DNA from: Acidobacteriaceae bacterium
GTDB lineage: Bacteria > Acidobacteriota > Terriglobia > Terriglobales > Acidobacteriaceae
Direction of reading: 5' to 3'
Length of the DNA stretch: 41,210 nucleotides
NCBI GenBank assembly: GCA_003134435.1
Contig: PLBE01000222.1
Span: 1-41,210, forward strand
Each line of letters starts with the position of its first letter. Positions within the stretch are counted from its first letter, which is position 1. The notes beneath the pieces were generated by a model that was given only the letters and a program-made list of their open reading frames with translations, had not been told where the DNA came from and made no database searches. The position numbers and the translations under genes were made by a program. Below are positions 30,781 to 38,544 of this stretch, piece after piece.

Positions 30781-30810
30781 AACCGCAGGCAAAGGGCGCA
30801 TAACTCAGCG
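30781..30810. repeat. Right attachment site overlapping the intact tRNA-Val
   Basis: Exact copy of 26134-26163. The last 17 bases are the first 17 nt of the functional tRNA gene. Confidence 0.85.
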
Positions 30811-30868
30811 GTAGAGTGCCATCCTCACACGGTGGAAGTCGTAGGTTCAAATCCTACTGCGCCCACCA
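30794..30868 (+). tRNA. tRNA-Val, anticodon CAC
   Basis: 75 nt with encoded CCA. Acceptor GGGCGCA / TGCGCCC, D-stem ACTC / GAGT, anticodon stem CCATC / GGTGG with loop CTCACAC (anticodon CAC at 30826-30828, reads GUG), T-stem GTAGG / CCTAC with loop TTCAAAT. All stems pair, allowing one U-G in the anticodon stem. Its 5' part overlaps the attachment core of the element to the left. Confidence 0.96.
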
Positions 30869-31476
30869 AAGTTTCGACTGCTTGCCGCGTTGCGGGGGCC
30901 ATGTGATCCAGCACGGCATTCCTCTCGTCCATTGGCGTTTCGTCTTTGCGATGCGTGGCGCGATCGCATCGAAGTTACGGAAGTAAGCCCAGACACAAAT
31001 TCGATATCTGCTCGATCGCGGGACACGGTTTCTTCATTTCTCGGGTTTGAAAATCCTTAAAATTGGGGTACCGCATTGTGGCCCGTGTCAGGGTTGCGCG
31101 AGGTCGCGTTCGTGCTTCAGTGCTTCGCGAGCAAGCGTTGTTGTCTGTACCACTTTTGGCTCGCGAATTCCCAATGAAGTCAGTGATCTGAATGTAGTCA
31201 CGACGAATCGCTATTCGTGAATTGGACGGGTGTAGTAAAAGCGGACACGAGACACTGGCCACCTGCCCAGACACTTGCCCCCAACTCCGAACTCACTGGA
31301 TCTCGAAAATCGATGACATGGGCAGAAACTCAGTCGCGAGCGAGTTCATGGGAATTCTGTCGCAAACCCACGCGCGCGTAACCATCTCACGAGACAAATG
31401 GATTGGGAAGTGCTGTGCACTTCACGGACGTAACTTCGCAATTAATGTCTGCCTAATGAATGATTGAGGAGAAGCA
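30869..31476. other. 608-bp region without a recognisable gene
   Basis: Lies between tRNA-Val and the giant secreted protein. It contains a 7-bp inverted repeat CGATGCG / CGCATCG (30949-30971) and, at its right end, the GAGGAG ribosome site of the next gene. A possible minus-strand frame of 99 codons (30975-31274) has no protein character I recognise. Confidence 0.5.
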
Positions 31477-34400
31477 ATGAAATTCGCCGTGCGCCCGTTA
31501 TTCCGTTGTACCGCAACGTTGGTACTGATCACCAGTTTCTTGAGTAGTGCGCAAACTATATCTGGCAAACCACCAGCTGCGCCACAGAACCCCGTCCTGA
31601 GCCGTCAAGCCCAGGCGAATTACGGCAAGCTTCCGCTAACCTTCGAAGCGAACCAGGGGCAAACGAATTCGCAAGTAAAGTTTATGGCCCACGGCAGCGG
31701 CTATTCCGTTTACCTGACCGCTGGACAGATGGTGCTCGACCTCCGGCCCTCATCCGTGACGCTGGGTACAGCCTCGGGAACAACCTCGGGAGCAGCAAAG
31801 TATGCCTCGGCGCAGATCGCGAATCAGGCCCCCCACAACACAGTCCTGCAACTCAATCTGACCGGCGCCAAAGCTAACCCCACCATCGTCGGTGAGCAGC
31901 CTCAGCCCGGCAAGGTGAACTACTTTATCGGCAAAGATCCAAAGAAGTGGCAGACCAACGTTCCCACCTACAAGCAAGTGCGTTACAAAGAGATCTATCC
32001 CGGCATCGATCTCGTCTACTACGGCAACCAGTCCCGAGTGGAGCACGACTTTGTGTTGGCGCCGGGGGCCGACCCCAGCCAGATTCAAATGGATGTAAAA
32101 GGAGCCGATCACCTGAGCCTCGCAGCCAATGGCGACCTGATCCTTCAAAAAAGCGGAGACGAAGTCCGCTTGCTGGCTCCCATCGTCTATCAGGAATTTA
32201 ACGGGATGCAAGTACCGGTTACCGGCCAATACACGTTGAAGAATTCCACGCACCTGTCTTTTGCTCTCGGCCCCTATGACAAGACGATGCCGCTGGTCAT
32301 TGATCCGGTGCTGGTCTACGGCACGTTCCTCGGCGGTTTGGCCAACGACCAGGCTGTGGGCATAGCGGTCGACAGCAATGGCAGCGCCTACGTTGCCGGC
32401 TGGACGCAGTCGACGAACTTCCCGCTGGCGGGGCAGAATGGTCCGCCCCCGGGCGGACAGTGCGCCTTCGTCGCCAAACTCGATGTGAGTGGATCCAGTC
32501 TTCTTTATGCAGACTACGTCGGCGGCAGCTCGGAAAACTATCCCACAGCCATGACGATGGATAGCTCGAACGACGTATATATCGTTGGGTATACCTATGC
32601 GAACGACTTCCCGACGGTGAATGCTTATCAGGCCAGCCAGCCGGGATATCTTAATGGTTTCATCACCGAGATCTCTCCGGACGGATCGTCCCTCCTGTAT
32701 TCCACGTACCTGGGCGGCAACAACGAGGATTATCCCTACGGCATCGCGCTCGACGGCAACGGCTACCTGTACGTTGCGGGCGGCACCTGGTCGCAGAATT
32801 TTCCGGTGGTCAACGCATATCAACCAACCACGGCAGCCAACCAAAACGGATATTGGGGCGAGTACGGGTTCGTGACTAAGATTGCCCCGGACGGCACGGC
32901 GCCAGTGTACTCCACCTTCTACGGCGGCAGCAGCAACGTCGTCCAGAGTTGCTACTCGGGCCCTTGCTGGCCTTCACCGTATAGTTCGATTGTGGGCGTA
33001 GCCGCGGACGCCAGCGGGAATGCCTATGTTGCCGGCAACACGAACACCTACGATTTCCCGACGACTGAAGGCGCTTATCAAACCTCCAACGTAACGAACA
33101 GCGATCAACAGGTCGGTTTTATCGGCAAGTTCAGTTCCTCGGGTAACCTTCTCTACTCGACTTACCTCGGAGCGGTTGCGAGCAATCAGTATTACCTGAG
33201 TCTGAACGCGGTCGCCTTTGACTCTCTGGGCGCCGCTTACGTAGCGGGAACGACTTACTCGTGGCAGCAGAACGTCATTCCGATCACCACTCCAAACCTG
33301 TGCGACCCCTCGGAGGATGGTTGCTCCAGCGGTTTCATCACCAAGGTTGATCCGACCTGGGCATCGATCGATTACTCCACTTTTTTGTCGGGTTCGGTTG
33401 ACGTCAACCCGCAGTCCCTACTGGTGGACGCCAACGGCGACGCCTACATATTCAGCGAGTCGGGAGGCGGGGACCCAAGTTCTCTGGTCAATCCCATCGA
33501 AGTCTTCACCAGCGGACAGGACCTTTTTTTGCAGGAACTCGATCCAACCGGCGCCACCCAGTTGTTCAGCACGTTCCTCGGCGGCTATGGAAACGATTAC
33601 CCCGGCGGAATTGCCGTGGACTCGGCTGGCGCTATCTACCTGACCGGATACACGAACTCCTCGGACTATCCCGTGACAGCCGCCGCACTCCAGAACACAC
33701 TGGGCGGGAACAACGACGCTTTCGTGACCAAGATCGGTACCGCGGCCGCGCCGGCTGTATCGATCAGCCCTTCACTGATTCAATTCTCGATTCGTCCCGT
33801 GGGTTCGGTCAGCCAGCCGAATACTTCACTGCTGCGCAACATGGGCAGCGCCCCGCTGACGATTTCGAACTTGACCGTCACCGGTGATTTTTCCGTCACT
33901 AACAATTGCGACGCCAGCATAGCCGCCGCCGCTAACTGCACGTTCACCGTAACGTTTACGCCGACGGCACCCGGACCGCGCTTTGGTTCCATCATGATCG
34001 AAGACGATGCCGCCGGTTCTCCGCATTTCATCAACCTGGTTGGCAGCGGAGCCACGGCGGTTGCGGACCTCGCGCCCGCCACCCTCACTTTCCCCAGTCT
34101 GCAGATCAACCAGACCAGCCCGGTGCAAACCGCGACCTTAACCAACAACGGCAATGCCACGCTGATCATCAACAGCATCCAGGTGACTGGGGACTATGCT
34201 CAAACCAATAATTGCCCCGCATCCCTGGGCATTGGCTCGAGCTGCACCTTCCAGTTGACCTTCACGCCTACTGCGGGCGGCGCGCGCAATGGCACGCTGA
34301 GTATCACAGACAACGCGCCGGGCAGTCCGCACACGGTCGCGCTTACGGGAAGCGGATACGTGACCACCGCCACCGTTACGCCGGCCTCGCTGACCTTCGG

Positions 34401-35505
34401 CAACCAAGCGGTCGGTACGACTAGCGCCGCTCAGTCGATCGTCGTTGCCAATACCGGTGCCAACCCGATTGCGGTTTCGGCCGTAACCCCGACTGGGGAT
34501 TTCGCCGAGACGGATACCTGTACGGCTGCCCCGGTTCCGGTCTCAGGGTCGTGCACCATCAACGTGACCTTCACTCCAACCGCGGGAGCCAGTCGCAGCG
34601 GTACAGTGACGATCAGCGACAATGCCCAGGGTAATCCGCACATTGTGACGCTCAGCGGCACAGGCCTTGCTGCTACGGCCCAACTCAGCCTCTCCAGTCT
34701 CAACTTTACTGCGGCAACAGTCGGGACGACGAGCAGCGCCCAGACCATCACCATCACTAATTCCGGCAATGGCGCGCTTACCGTCGCCAGCATTCAGGCT
34801 ACGGGCGACTATGCCCAAACCAACAATTGCGCGACGGTCGCGGCCAGTGGCGGAACCTGCGCCATCCAAGTGACCTTTACGCCCACTTCGTCGGGGAGTC
34901 GCACGGGAACGCTCACCATCACCGACTCGGCTCCCAATAGTCCGCAGTTAGTGACGCTGGTCGGTTCGGGAATTGACTTCAGCATGCCCTCCACCGGTGG
35001 TACCGATACGATCAAAGCGGGAGCCACTGCAACTTACCAACTGTCCATCAGTCCAATTGGAGGAAGCTTCTCCAGCGCGGTCGGCCTGGTTTGTGCAGGC
35101 GTCCCCGCGTATTCAACCTGCACCGTCAATCCCACGTCAGTGACGCCAGGCGCGTCGGCTGCGCCGGTTACCGTCTCCATCAAGACGACGGGGACAACTG
35201 CGCAACTGGCCCCCGGTGGATCTGCGCCAAGGCCAACCCTGGGCCTGTGGATGATGACCATGGGCTTCGGACTGTTCGGCATGTTCCTGATGGGCGCCGG
35301 ACGAGGACGCAAGCGCGCCAGCATTCTGCTGCTGGTCGTGGTGATGGCGGGGATTATGTTGTGGGCCGGATGCGGATCGAGTAACACGACGACGACCGTT
35401 ACTCCGCCTGGGAACTCCACTCCTACAGGTACCTACACGGTACTGGTCATTGGAACTTCGGGCGGAGTGCAGCACTTCACTTCACTCACCCTGACCGTGC
35501 AATAA
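31477..35505 (+). CDS. Giant secreted SBBP-repeat / choice-of-anchor-D protein with unusual C-terminal membrane module
   Basis: A 1,342-residue exported protein. Signal peptide at residues 1-26 (TATLVLITSFLSSAQ). Residues 40-275 begin with LPLTFEANQGQTNSQVKF, the N-terminal domain (DUF7948-like) that precedes SBBP beta-propeller repeats. Residues 280-755 hold SBBP-like blades (for example AYVAGWTQSTNFPLA). Residues 760-1167 hold four immunoglobulin-like choice-of-anchor-D repeats of about 100 residues with paired Cys. Residue 1168 on is another Ig-like domain. The C-terminus has two hydrophobic segments around 1254-1297 separated by GRGRKRAS, then LWAGCGSS with Cys1299 and a final beta-rich tail. 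Probably a cell-surface protein. GAGGAG precedes the ATG and a strong terminator follows; it is monocistronic. Confidence 0.88.
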   Translation: MKFAVRPLFRCTATLVLITSFLSSAQTISGKPPAAPQNPVLSRQAQANYGKLPLTFEANQGQTNSQVKFMAHGSGYSVYLTAGQMVLDLRPSSVTLGTASGTTSGAAKYASAQIANQAPHNTVLQLNLTGAKANPTIVGEQPQPGKVNYFIGKDPKKWQTNVPTYKQVRYKEIYPGIDLVYYGNQSRVEHDFVLAPGADPSQIQMDVKGADHLSLAANGDLILQKSGDEVRLLAPIVYQEFNGMQVPVTGQYTLKNSTHLSFALGPYDKTMPLVIDPVLVYGTFLGGLANDQAVGIAVDSNGSAYVAGWTQSTNFPLAGQNGPPPGGQCAFVAKLDVSGSSLLYADYVGGSSENYPTAMTMDSSNDVYIVGYTYANDFPTVNAYQASQPGYLNGFITEISPDGSSLLYSTYLGGNNEDYPYGIALDGNGYLYVAGGTWSQNFPVVNAYQPTTAANQNGYWGEYGFVTKIAPDGTAPVYSTFYGGSSNVVQSCYSGPCWPSPYSSIVGVAADASGNAYVAGNTNTYDFPTTEGAYQTSNVTNSDQQVGFIGKFSSSGNLLYSTYLGAVASNQYYLSLNAVAFDSLGAAYVAGTTYSWQQNVIPITTPNLCDPSEDGCSSGFITKVDPTWASIDYSTFLSGSVDVNPQSLLVDANGDAYIFSESGGGDPSSLVNPIEVFTSGQDLFLQELDPTGATQLFSTFLGGYGNDYPGGIAVDSAGAIYLTGYTNSSDYPVTAAALQNTLGGNNDAFVTKIGTAAAPAVSISPSLIQFSIRPVGSVSQPNTSLLRNMGSAPLTISNLTVTGDFSVTNNCDASIAAAANCTFTVTFTPTAPGPRFGSIMIEDDAAGSPHFINLVGSGATAVADLAPATLTFPSLQINQTSPVQTATLTNNGNATLIINSIQVTGDYAQTNNCPASLGIGSSCTFQLTFTPTAGGARNGTLSITDNAPGSPHTVALTGSGYVTTATVTPASLTFGNQAVGTTSAAQSIVVANTGANPIAVSAVTPTGDFAETDTCTAAPVPVSGSCTINVTFTPTAGASRSGTVTISDNAQGNPHIVTLSGTGLAATAQLSLSSLNFTAATVGTTSSAQTITITNSGNGALTVASIQATGDYAQTNNCATVAASGGTCAIQVTFTPTSSGSRTGTLTITDSAPNSPQLVTLVGSGIDFSMPSTGGTDTIKAGATATYQLSISPIGGSFSSAVGLVCAGVPAYSTCTVNPTSVTPGASAAPVTVSIKTTGTTAQLAPGGSAPRPTLGLWMMTMGFGLFGMFLMGAGRGRKRASILLLVVVMAGIMLWAGCGSSNTTTTVTPPGNSTPTGTYTVLVIGTSGGVQHFTSLTLTVQ

Positions 35506-35531
35506 ACGGTTCTCATTCTGTCCGTGGCTCG

Positions 35532-35558
35532 GGGCGCTTCGAAAGAAGCGCCCTTTTT
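35532..35558 (+). terminator. Rho-independent terminator of the giant protein gene
   Basis: GGGCGCTTC / GAAGCGCCC, nine base pairs, GAAA tetraloop, then TTTTT. Confidence 0.95.
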
Positions 35559-35742
35559 CATTGTTGAATCCGTCAAGCGCCTGGCGACGTGGATCTTCAA
35601 CGACGGGGAAACTGCGTTACCCCATCTTCGACTCGGCCGCCGGTGGCGAGTGGAGCGCCTGAGGACACGAGAGCAGAAAGAATCCATCGAGCATCGAACC
35701 TGACGATCATTGCGAGGACATGTTCAGAACCCAGCCGATGAT

Positions 35743-36135
35743 CTAACTGACCGGGACAAGGTCATTCATCGCAGCCAGGCCGGCTTGAAGTTCTCCCGAC
35801 TTTCTGTAGTCCTCATCGTTCTCGGTAATGAACTCTAGGCCGTAACAATTGCCGTCTCGGTTGCGGACAAAGCACCGGAAGGTCATCGGCTCGGCGGAAT
35901 ACGGCGGGGTGAATTCGACTCCGACCTATGCTCCGACAGGCAAGTCGATGTCGGCGTTGACTGCTAGTCCTCCGCCGCTGATGTCCGTGCCTTGTCCTTC
36001 GCAGGCTAGGACTTTAGTGGGACCCTGCGTCCTTAATCGAACGTGAACCACAAAGTCCGCAGCGAATCTTGGGCATCGCCTTATTGTTGCAAAATCCAAA
36101 TCCAGACCCATTGGCGCCTCCGCATTTTCCAACAT
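35743..36135 (-). pseudogene. PilZ-domain protein gene interrupted by an in-frame amber codon
   Basis: PilZ domains bind cyclic di-GMP. The first open part encodes RRCPRFAADFVVHVRLR (the R-x3-R-type motif region) and GTDISGGGLAVNADIDLPVG, matching the (D/N)xSxxG motif as DISGGG. It then meets TAG at 35926-35928. In the same frame the domain continues: VGVEFTPPYSAEPMTFRCFV, then GNCYGLEF, and ends at TAG 35743-35745. Both halves belong to one domain, so the stop is a point mutation (or a read-through codon); most relatives have a charged residue at this place and GAG to TAG is one change. The start is uncertain: ATG 36135 is chosen, but the frame is open to ATG 36228. Confidence 0.8.
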
Positions 36136-36333
36136 CAGGACTATCTCGCAGCTGCCATACAAGAATATGTGATCTGGAACAGCGGCGGGAGCACGCGGGT
36201 AATAGCAATACGGATTACTCTTGGGCAATCTGGGGCGAACCGGGAATGGGTGATCTCACCAACGACGGGAATTGTCTTCGCGACTGGCCGTGATGAGGCG
36301 GCGAGAAGCAACAGTGCTTAAAGCGACGAGACT

Positions 36334-36525
36334 TCAGCCTTGCACGAAAGCTCGCTCGCTTTCATTACGGGAGTCTGTGAACGCTGGTTCGGCCTTCCGC
36401 TGCGGCGGAGGAACTGCAAGCAATTCCTGCAGCCGTCTCCTGATCTGATCGCCCTCTTCACAAGCTTGCTGAGCGGAGCGACGCCGGCGTTCGGTAATCG
36501 ATGCGAACAATTGTCCTAATGACAT
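36334..36525 (-). CDS. Small hypothetical protein
   Basis: A 63-residue, highly charged, helical-looking protein (ASITERRRRSAQQACEEGDQ). AAAGGAAAG lies about nine bases before the ATG. No family recognised. It sits alone between the PilZ pseudogene and the STAS gene on the same strand; it may be real but support is limited to the ribosome site and frame. Confidence 0.4.
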   Translation of the reverse strand: MSLGQLFASITERRRRSAQQACEEGDQIRRRLQELLAVPPPQRKAEPAFTDSRNESERAFVQG

Positions 36526-36738
36526 GGGGAGGGCTTTCCTTTAGCTTATTTTTTTGCTGTGACACAGCGCGTAGCCGTCGCTCGTGACAGCCGCTCGTTA
36601 AAGCCTAGTTCTTCAAGGGTACTTTCGTCAAACTCACAAGTTCATCAGGCATGACAGGGCAAGCGGTTGGTGGACGAGAGCCAAGAAATCCCCCATTTCA
36701 AGGAGGATTGGCTTGACTTTGGGGGGCCGCCCGAGATA

Positions 36739-37437
36739 TTACCCCGGAGCCAACCGGCTGCCGACTTCGCCCAGCAACTTCTCAGCGGCTTCTCCCGGAT
36801 CCTGGGCGGCAAAGTTTTCGTCCAAAATCAGCAGCGAGACGGTAGGATCGATTTCCTCCAGCGCCTTGCGAGTGGGTTTGCCGTGTATGGATTGCATGCG
36901 GGAAGAGACTACCACCAGTTTCGCCTTGGTCGCTTTGAGCAAGGTGCGAGCGTCGTCGATGGAGAGCGTAGTCAGGGCGTTGTATCCGGCGCTGCAGAGC
37001 ACCTCACGCAGGAAAGTGCAGACATCGGTGGACTCGTAAACGCAGAGCATGCGGGGTCTGGCGTCTCCGGTTTTACCTCGAGAATAGCGCGAGCCGAGGT
37101 AAGCGGCGGTAATTGCTTCCTCGACCGAGTCGTAGATTTCAAACTGCGAGAGGAGGTTGGTCATCTCCAGCGTTTTGCGCACCCGAGGAGGAACGCCGCA
37201 GAGTTTGAGGTCTCCACCCTTGGAGCGGGCTGATTGGGTGAGGCGCACCATCGCTCCCAGACCGCTGCTGTCGATGAACTCCACCGGGTCGAGCTGCAGC
37301 ACCACGTCACCGTACTTGACGATCGCGTCTCCCACAAAAGAGTGCAGAGTGAAAACTTCATTTCCGGCCACGATGCGCCCGTGACACTGAATGACCAGGA
37401 CATCGCCGACCGGGCGGCTCTCCAGGCGCAGTTGCAT
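36739..37437 (-). CDS. STAS-domain protein fused to a degenerate receiver domain
   Basis: A 232-residue protein. Residues 1-112 are a STAS domain of the SpoIIAA/RsbV anti-sigma-antagonist type, with the phospho-serine loop FIDSSGLGAMVRL (Ser57/Ser58). Residues 128-225 have the beta-alpha pattern of a response-regulator receiver (MLCVYESTDVCTFLREVLCS, AGYNALTTLSIDDARTLL), but the phospho-acceptor Asp is replaced by Ser in KLVVVSSRM and the acidic pair is weakened (YES). It is therefore likely a pseudo-receiver that signals without phosphorylation. GGAGG precedes the ATG. The partner kinase or anti-sigma factor is not in the window. It is divergent from rapZ. Confidence 0.82.
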   Translation of the reverse strand: MQLRLESRPVGDVLVIQCHGRIVAGNEVFTLHSFVGDAIVKYGDVVLQLDPVEFIDSSGLGAMVRLTQSARSKGGDLKLCGVPPRVRKTLEMTNLLSQFEIYDSVEEAITAAYLGSRYSRGKTGDARPRMLCVYESTDVCTFLREVLCSAGYNALTTLSIDDARTLLKATKAKLVVVSSRMQSIHGKPTRKALEEIDPTVSLLILDENFAAQDPGEAAEKLLGEVGSRLAPG

Positions 37438-37559
37438 TACGCCTCCTTAGTTTTTGAAGTTGGCAGGTATGAACATGATTGGACCGATCATTTCTGGCGA
37501 ATCTTACTTGGGCGAAACCGGCAAGTCAATGAACCTCGGCTCGGGTCGCTCCGGGATGC

Positions 37560-37565
37560 TAAGAT
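37560..37565 (+). promoter_or_regulatory. -10-like TAAGAT, seven bases before the rapZ start
   Basis: TAAGAT followed by seven bases and ATG 37573, no Shine-Dalgarno. It supports both the start choice and a leaderless transcript. Confidence 0.45.
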
Positions 37566-37572
37566 TTCCGGC

Positions 37573-38502
37573 ATGCCACTGGACAGCAAGGTCAAGAAGG
37601 TCACGCAGGCGGCGGGGAAAGTCCGTGGACGTAAAGGCGAATCGCACGCCGCAGAACTGGTCATCATTACCGGGATGAGCGGGTCGGGGAAGGCTTCGGC
37701 GCTGAAGGCCTTCGAAGACCTCGGCTACTACTGCGTGGACAATCTGCCGGTGGAACTGATTCCGCGCTTTGCGGAACTGGCGCTGCAGTCGGGAGAAATT
37801 CCGCGCACGGCGCTGGTCGTCGATGTGCGCGAGGGATCGCAACTGGAGAAATTGCCGGCGATTCTGAAGTCGGTAAAGCGGGCAATCCCGACGCGGGTGA
37901 TTTATCTGGAGGCGAGCGATGCGGCACTGCTGCGACGCTTCAGCGAGACCCGGCGTCCGCATCCGCTGGGAACAGGTAAGACGGTGCGGGCGTCGCTTGG
38001 GGCCGAGCGGCGGCATCTCAAAGCGATTCGTAAGATCGCCGACCTGGTTATCGACACTACAAGGTTCAACGTTCATGAACTGCGGGCGCACCTGACCGAC
38101 CGTTTCACGCAGGAGTCGGGGAGCCAGCAGACGATTCTGGTCTCGTGTGTGAGTTTCGGGTATAAGCACGGCTTGCCCGACGATGCCGACCTAGTGTTCG
38201 ATGTTCGCTTTTTGCCGAACCCCCATTTTGTGCCGGAGTTTCGGGCACTGACGGGACGCGACCCGCGAGTTGCCAAATACATTCGATCGTTTCCACAGAC
38301 GCGGGAGTTCATCAACCGCATCTCGGAATTGCTCATTTATCTACTGCCCCACTATATTCGCGAAGGCAAGAGTTACTTGACCATCAGTTTCGGATGCACC
38401 GGCGGACAGCATCGCTCGGTGATGATCGCCGAGGACGTAAACAAGCGGCTGCGGAAGGCTGGATACAAAGTGAAAGTCGTGCATCGGGACAGTCCGAGGT
38501 AG
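37573..38502 (+). CDS. rapZ: RNase adapter protein RapZ
   Basis: A 309-residue P-loop protein of the RapZ/YvcJ family. In Escherichia coli it delivers a small RNA to RNase E and senses glucosamine-6-phosphate; in Gram-positive bacteria it has other regulatory roles. The Walker A motif reads GMSGSGKA near residues 34-41, followed by the family block FEDLGYYCVDNLP. Later motifs RRPHPLG, FGYKHGLPDDADLVFDVRFLP and FGCTGGQHRSV are all present. The residue after the P-loop lysine is Ala, where Ser/Thr is usual. The frame extends upstream to 37234, but homology begins near the chosen ATG. The msbA-like gene follows after 112 bp. Confidence 0.93.
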   Translation: MPLDSKVKKVTQAAGKVRGRKGESHAAELVIITGMSGSGKASALKAFEDLGYYCVDNLPVELIPRFAELALQSGEIPRTALVVDVREGSQLEKLPAILKSVKRAIPTRVIYLEASDAALLRRFSETRRPHPLGTGKTVRASLGAERRHLKAIRKIADLVIDTTRFNVHELRAHLTDRFTQESGSQQTILVSCVSFGYKHGLPDDADLVFDVRFLPNPHFVPEFRALTGRDPRVAKYIRSFPQTREFINRISELLIYLLPHYIREGKSYLTISFGCTGGQHRSVMIAEDVNKRLRKAGYKVKVVHRDSPR

Positions 38503-38509
38503 CGGGCAT

Positions 38510-38544
38510 GCGGTTCGTCGTTCGCCCTGCGCTGATTGCTTGGG
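38510..38544. repeat. Heptamer array after rapZ
   Basis: Five degenerate 7-nt units (GCGGTTC, GTCGTTC, GCCCTGC, GCTGATT, GCTTGGG), starting 8 nt after the rapZ stop. It matches the array after the bactofilin gene (3409-3443) in position, orientation and length. Confidence 0.6.

Larger units (their letters stand above)
26134..30810 (+). mobile_element. Integrated element of 4,647 bp at tRNA-Val(CAC), partly decayed
   Basis: Bounded by an exact 30-bp direct repeat (26134-26163 and 30781-30810) that contains the first 17 nt of tRNA-Val plus 13 bp of leader. Contents: the C-part of a tyrosine recombinase at the left end, a DrmD N-terminal fragment, two anonymous minus-strand gene fragments, one secreted-protein gene, a truncated DUF3854 gene, an HTH fragment, an 81-bp tandem duplication, a stem-loop array, a set of GGACACC sites and the putative N-part of the recombinase at the right end. 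Most cargo is broken, so the element looks old. The intact catalytic domain and exact repeats leave open that excision is still possible if the split integrase is real. Confidence 0.8.
30670..30810 (+). pseudogene. Putative N-terminal part of the split integrase
   Basis: From GTG 30670 the frame is open through the right repeat: VSKSAGHHHISG, then RRKKARPDTSTDTNPLQTLQ and RQRAHNSA, the last encoded by the tRNA-derived core. It is in the same phase as the recombinase frame that leaves the left repeat, so joining the repeats gives an ORF of 47 plus 234 codons. Against this, the peptide is polar and lacks the hydrophobic pattern expected of a folded core-binding domain, and the frame is open as far back as 30487 in GC-rich DNA where stops are rare. 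I treat it as a hypothesis. Confidence 0.4.

Noticed and set aside
36556-36568. Palindrome GCTGTG-A-CACAGC beside a T-run as a terminator
   Set aside because: The T-run precedes the hairpin on the plus strand and would be an A-run after it on the minus strand, so it cannot terminate either way.
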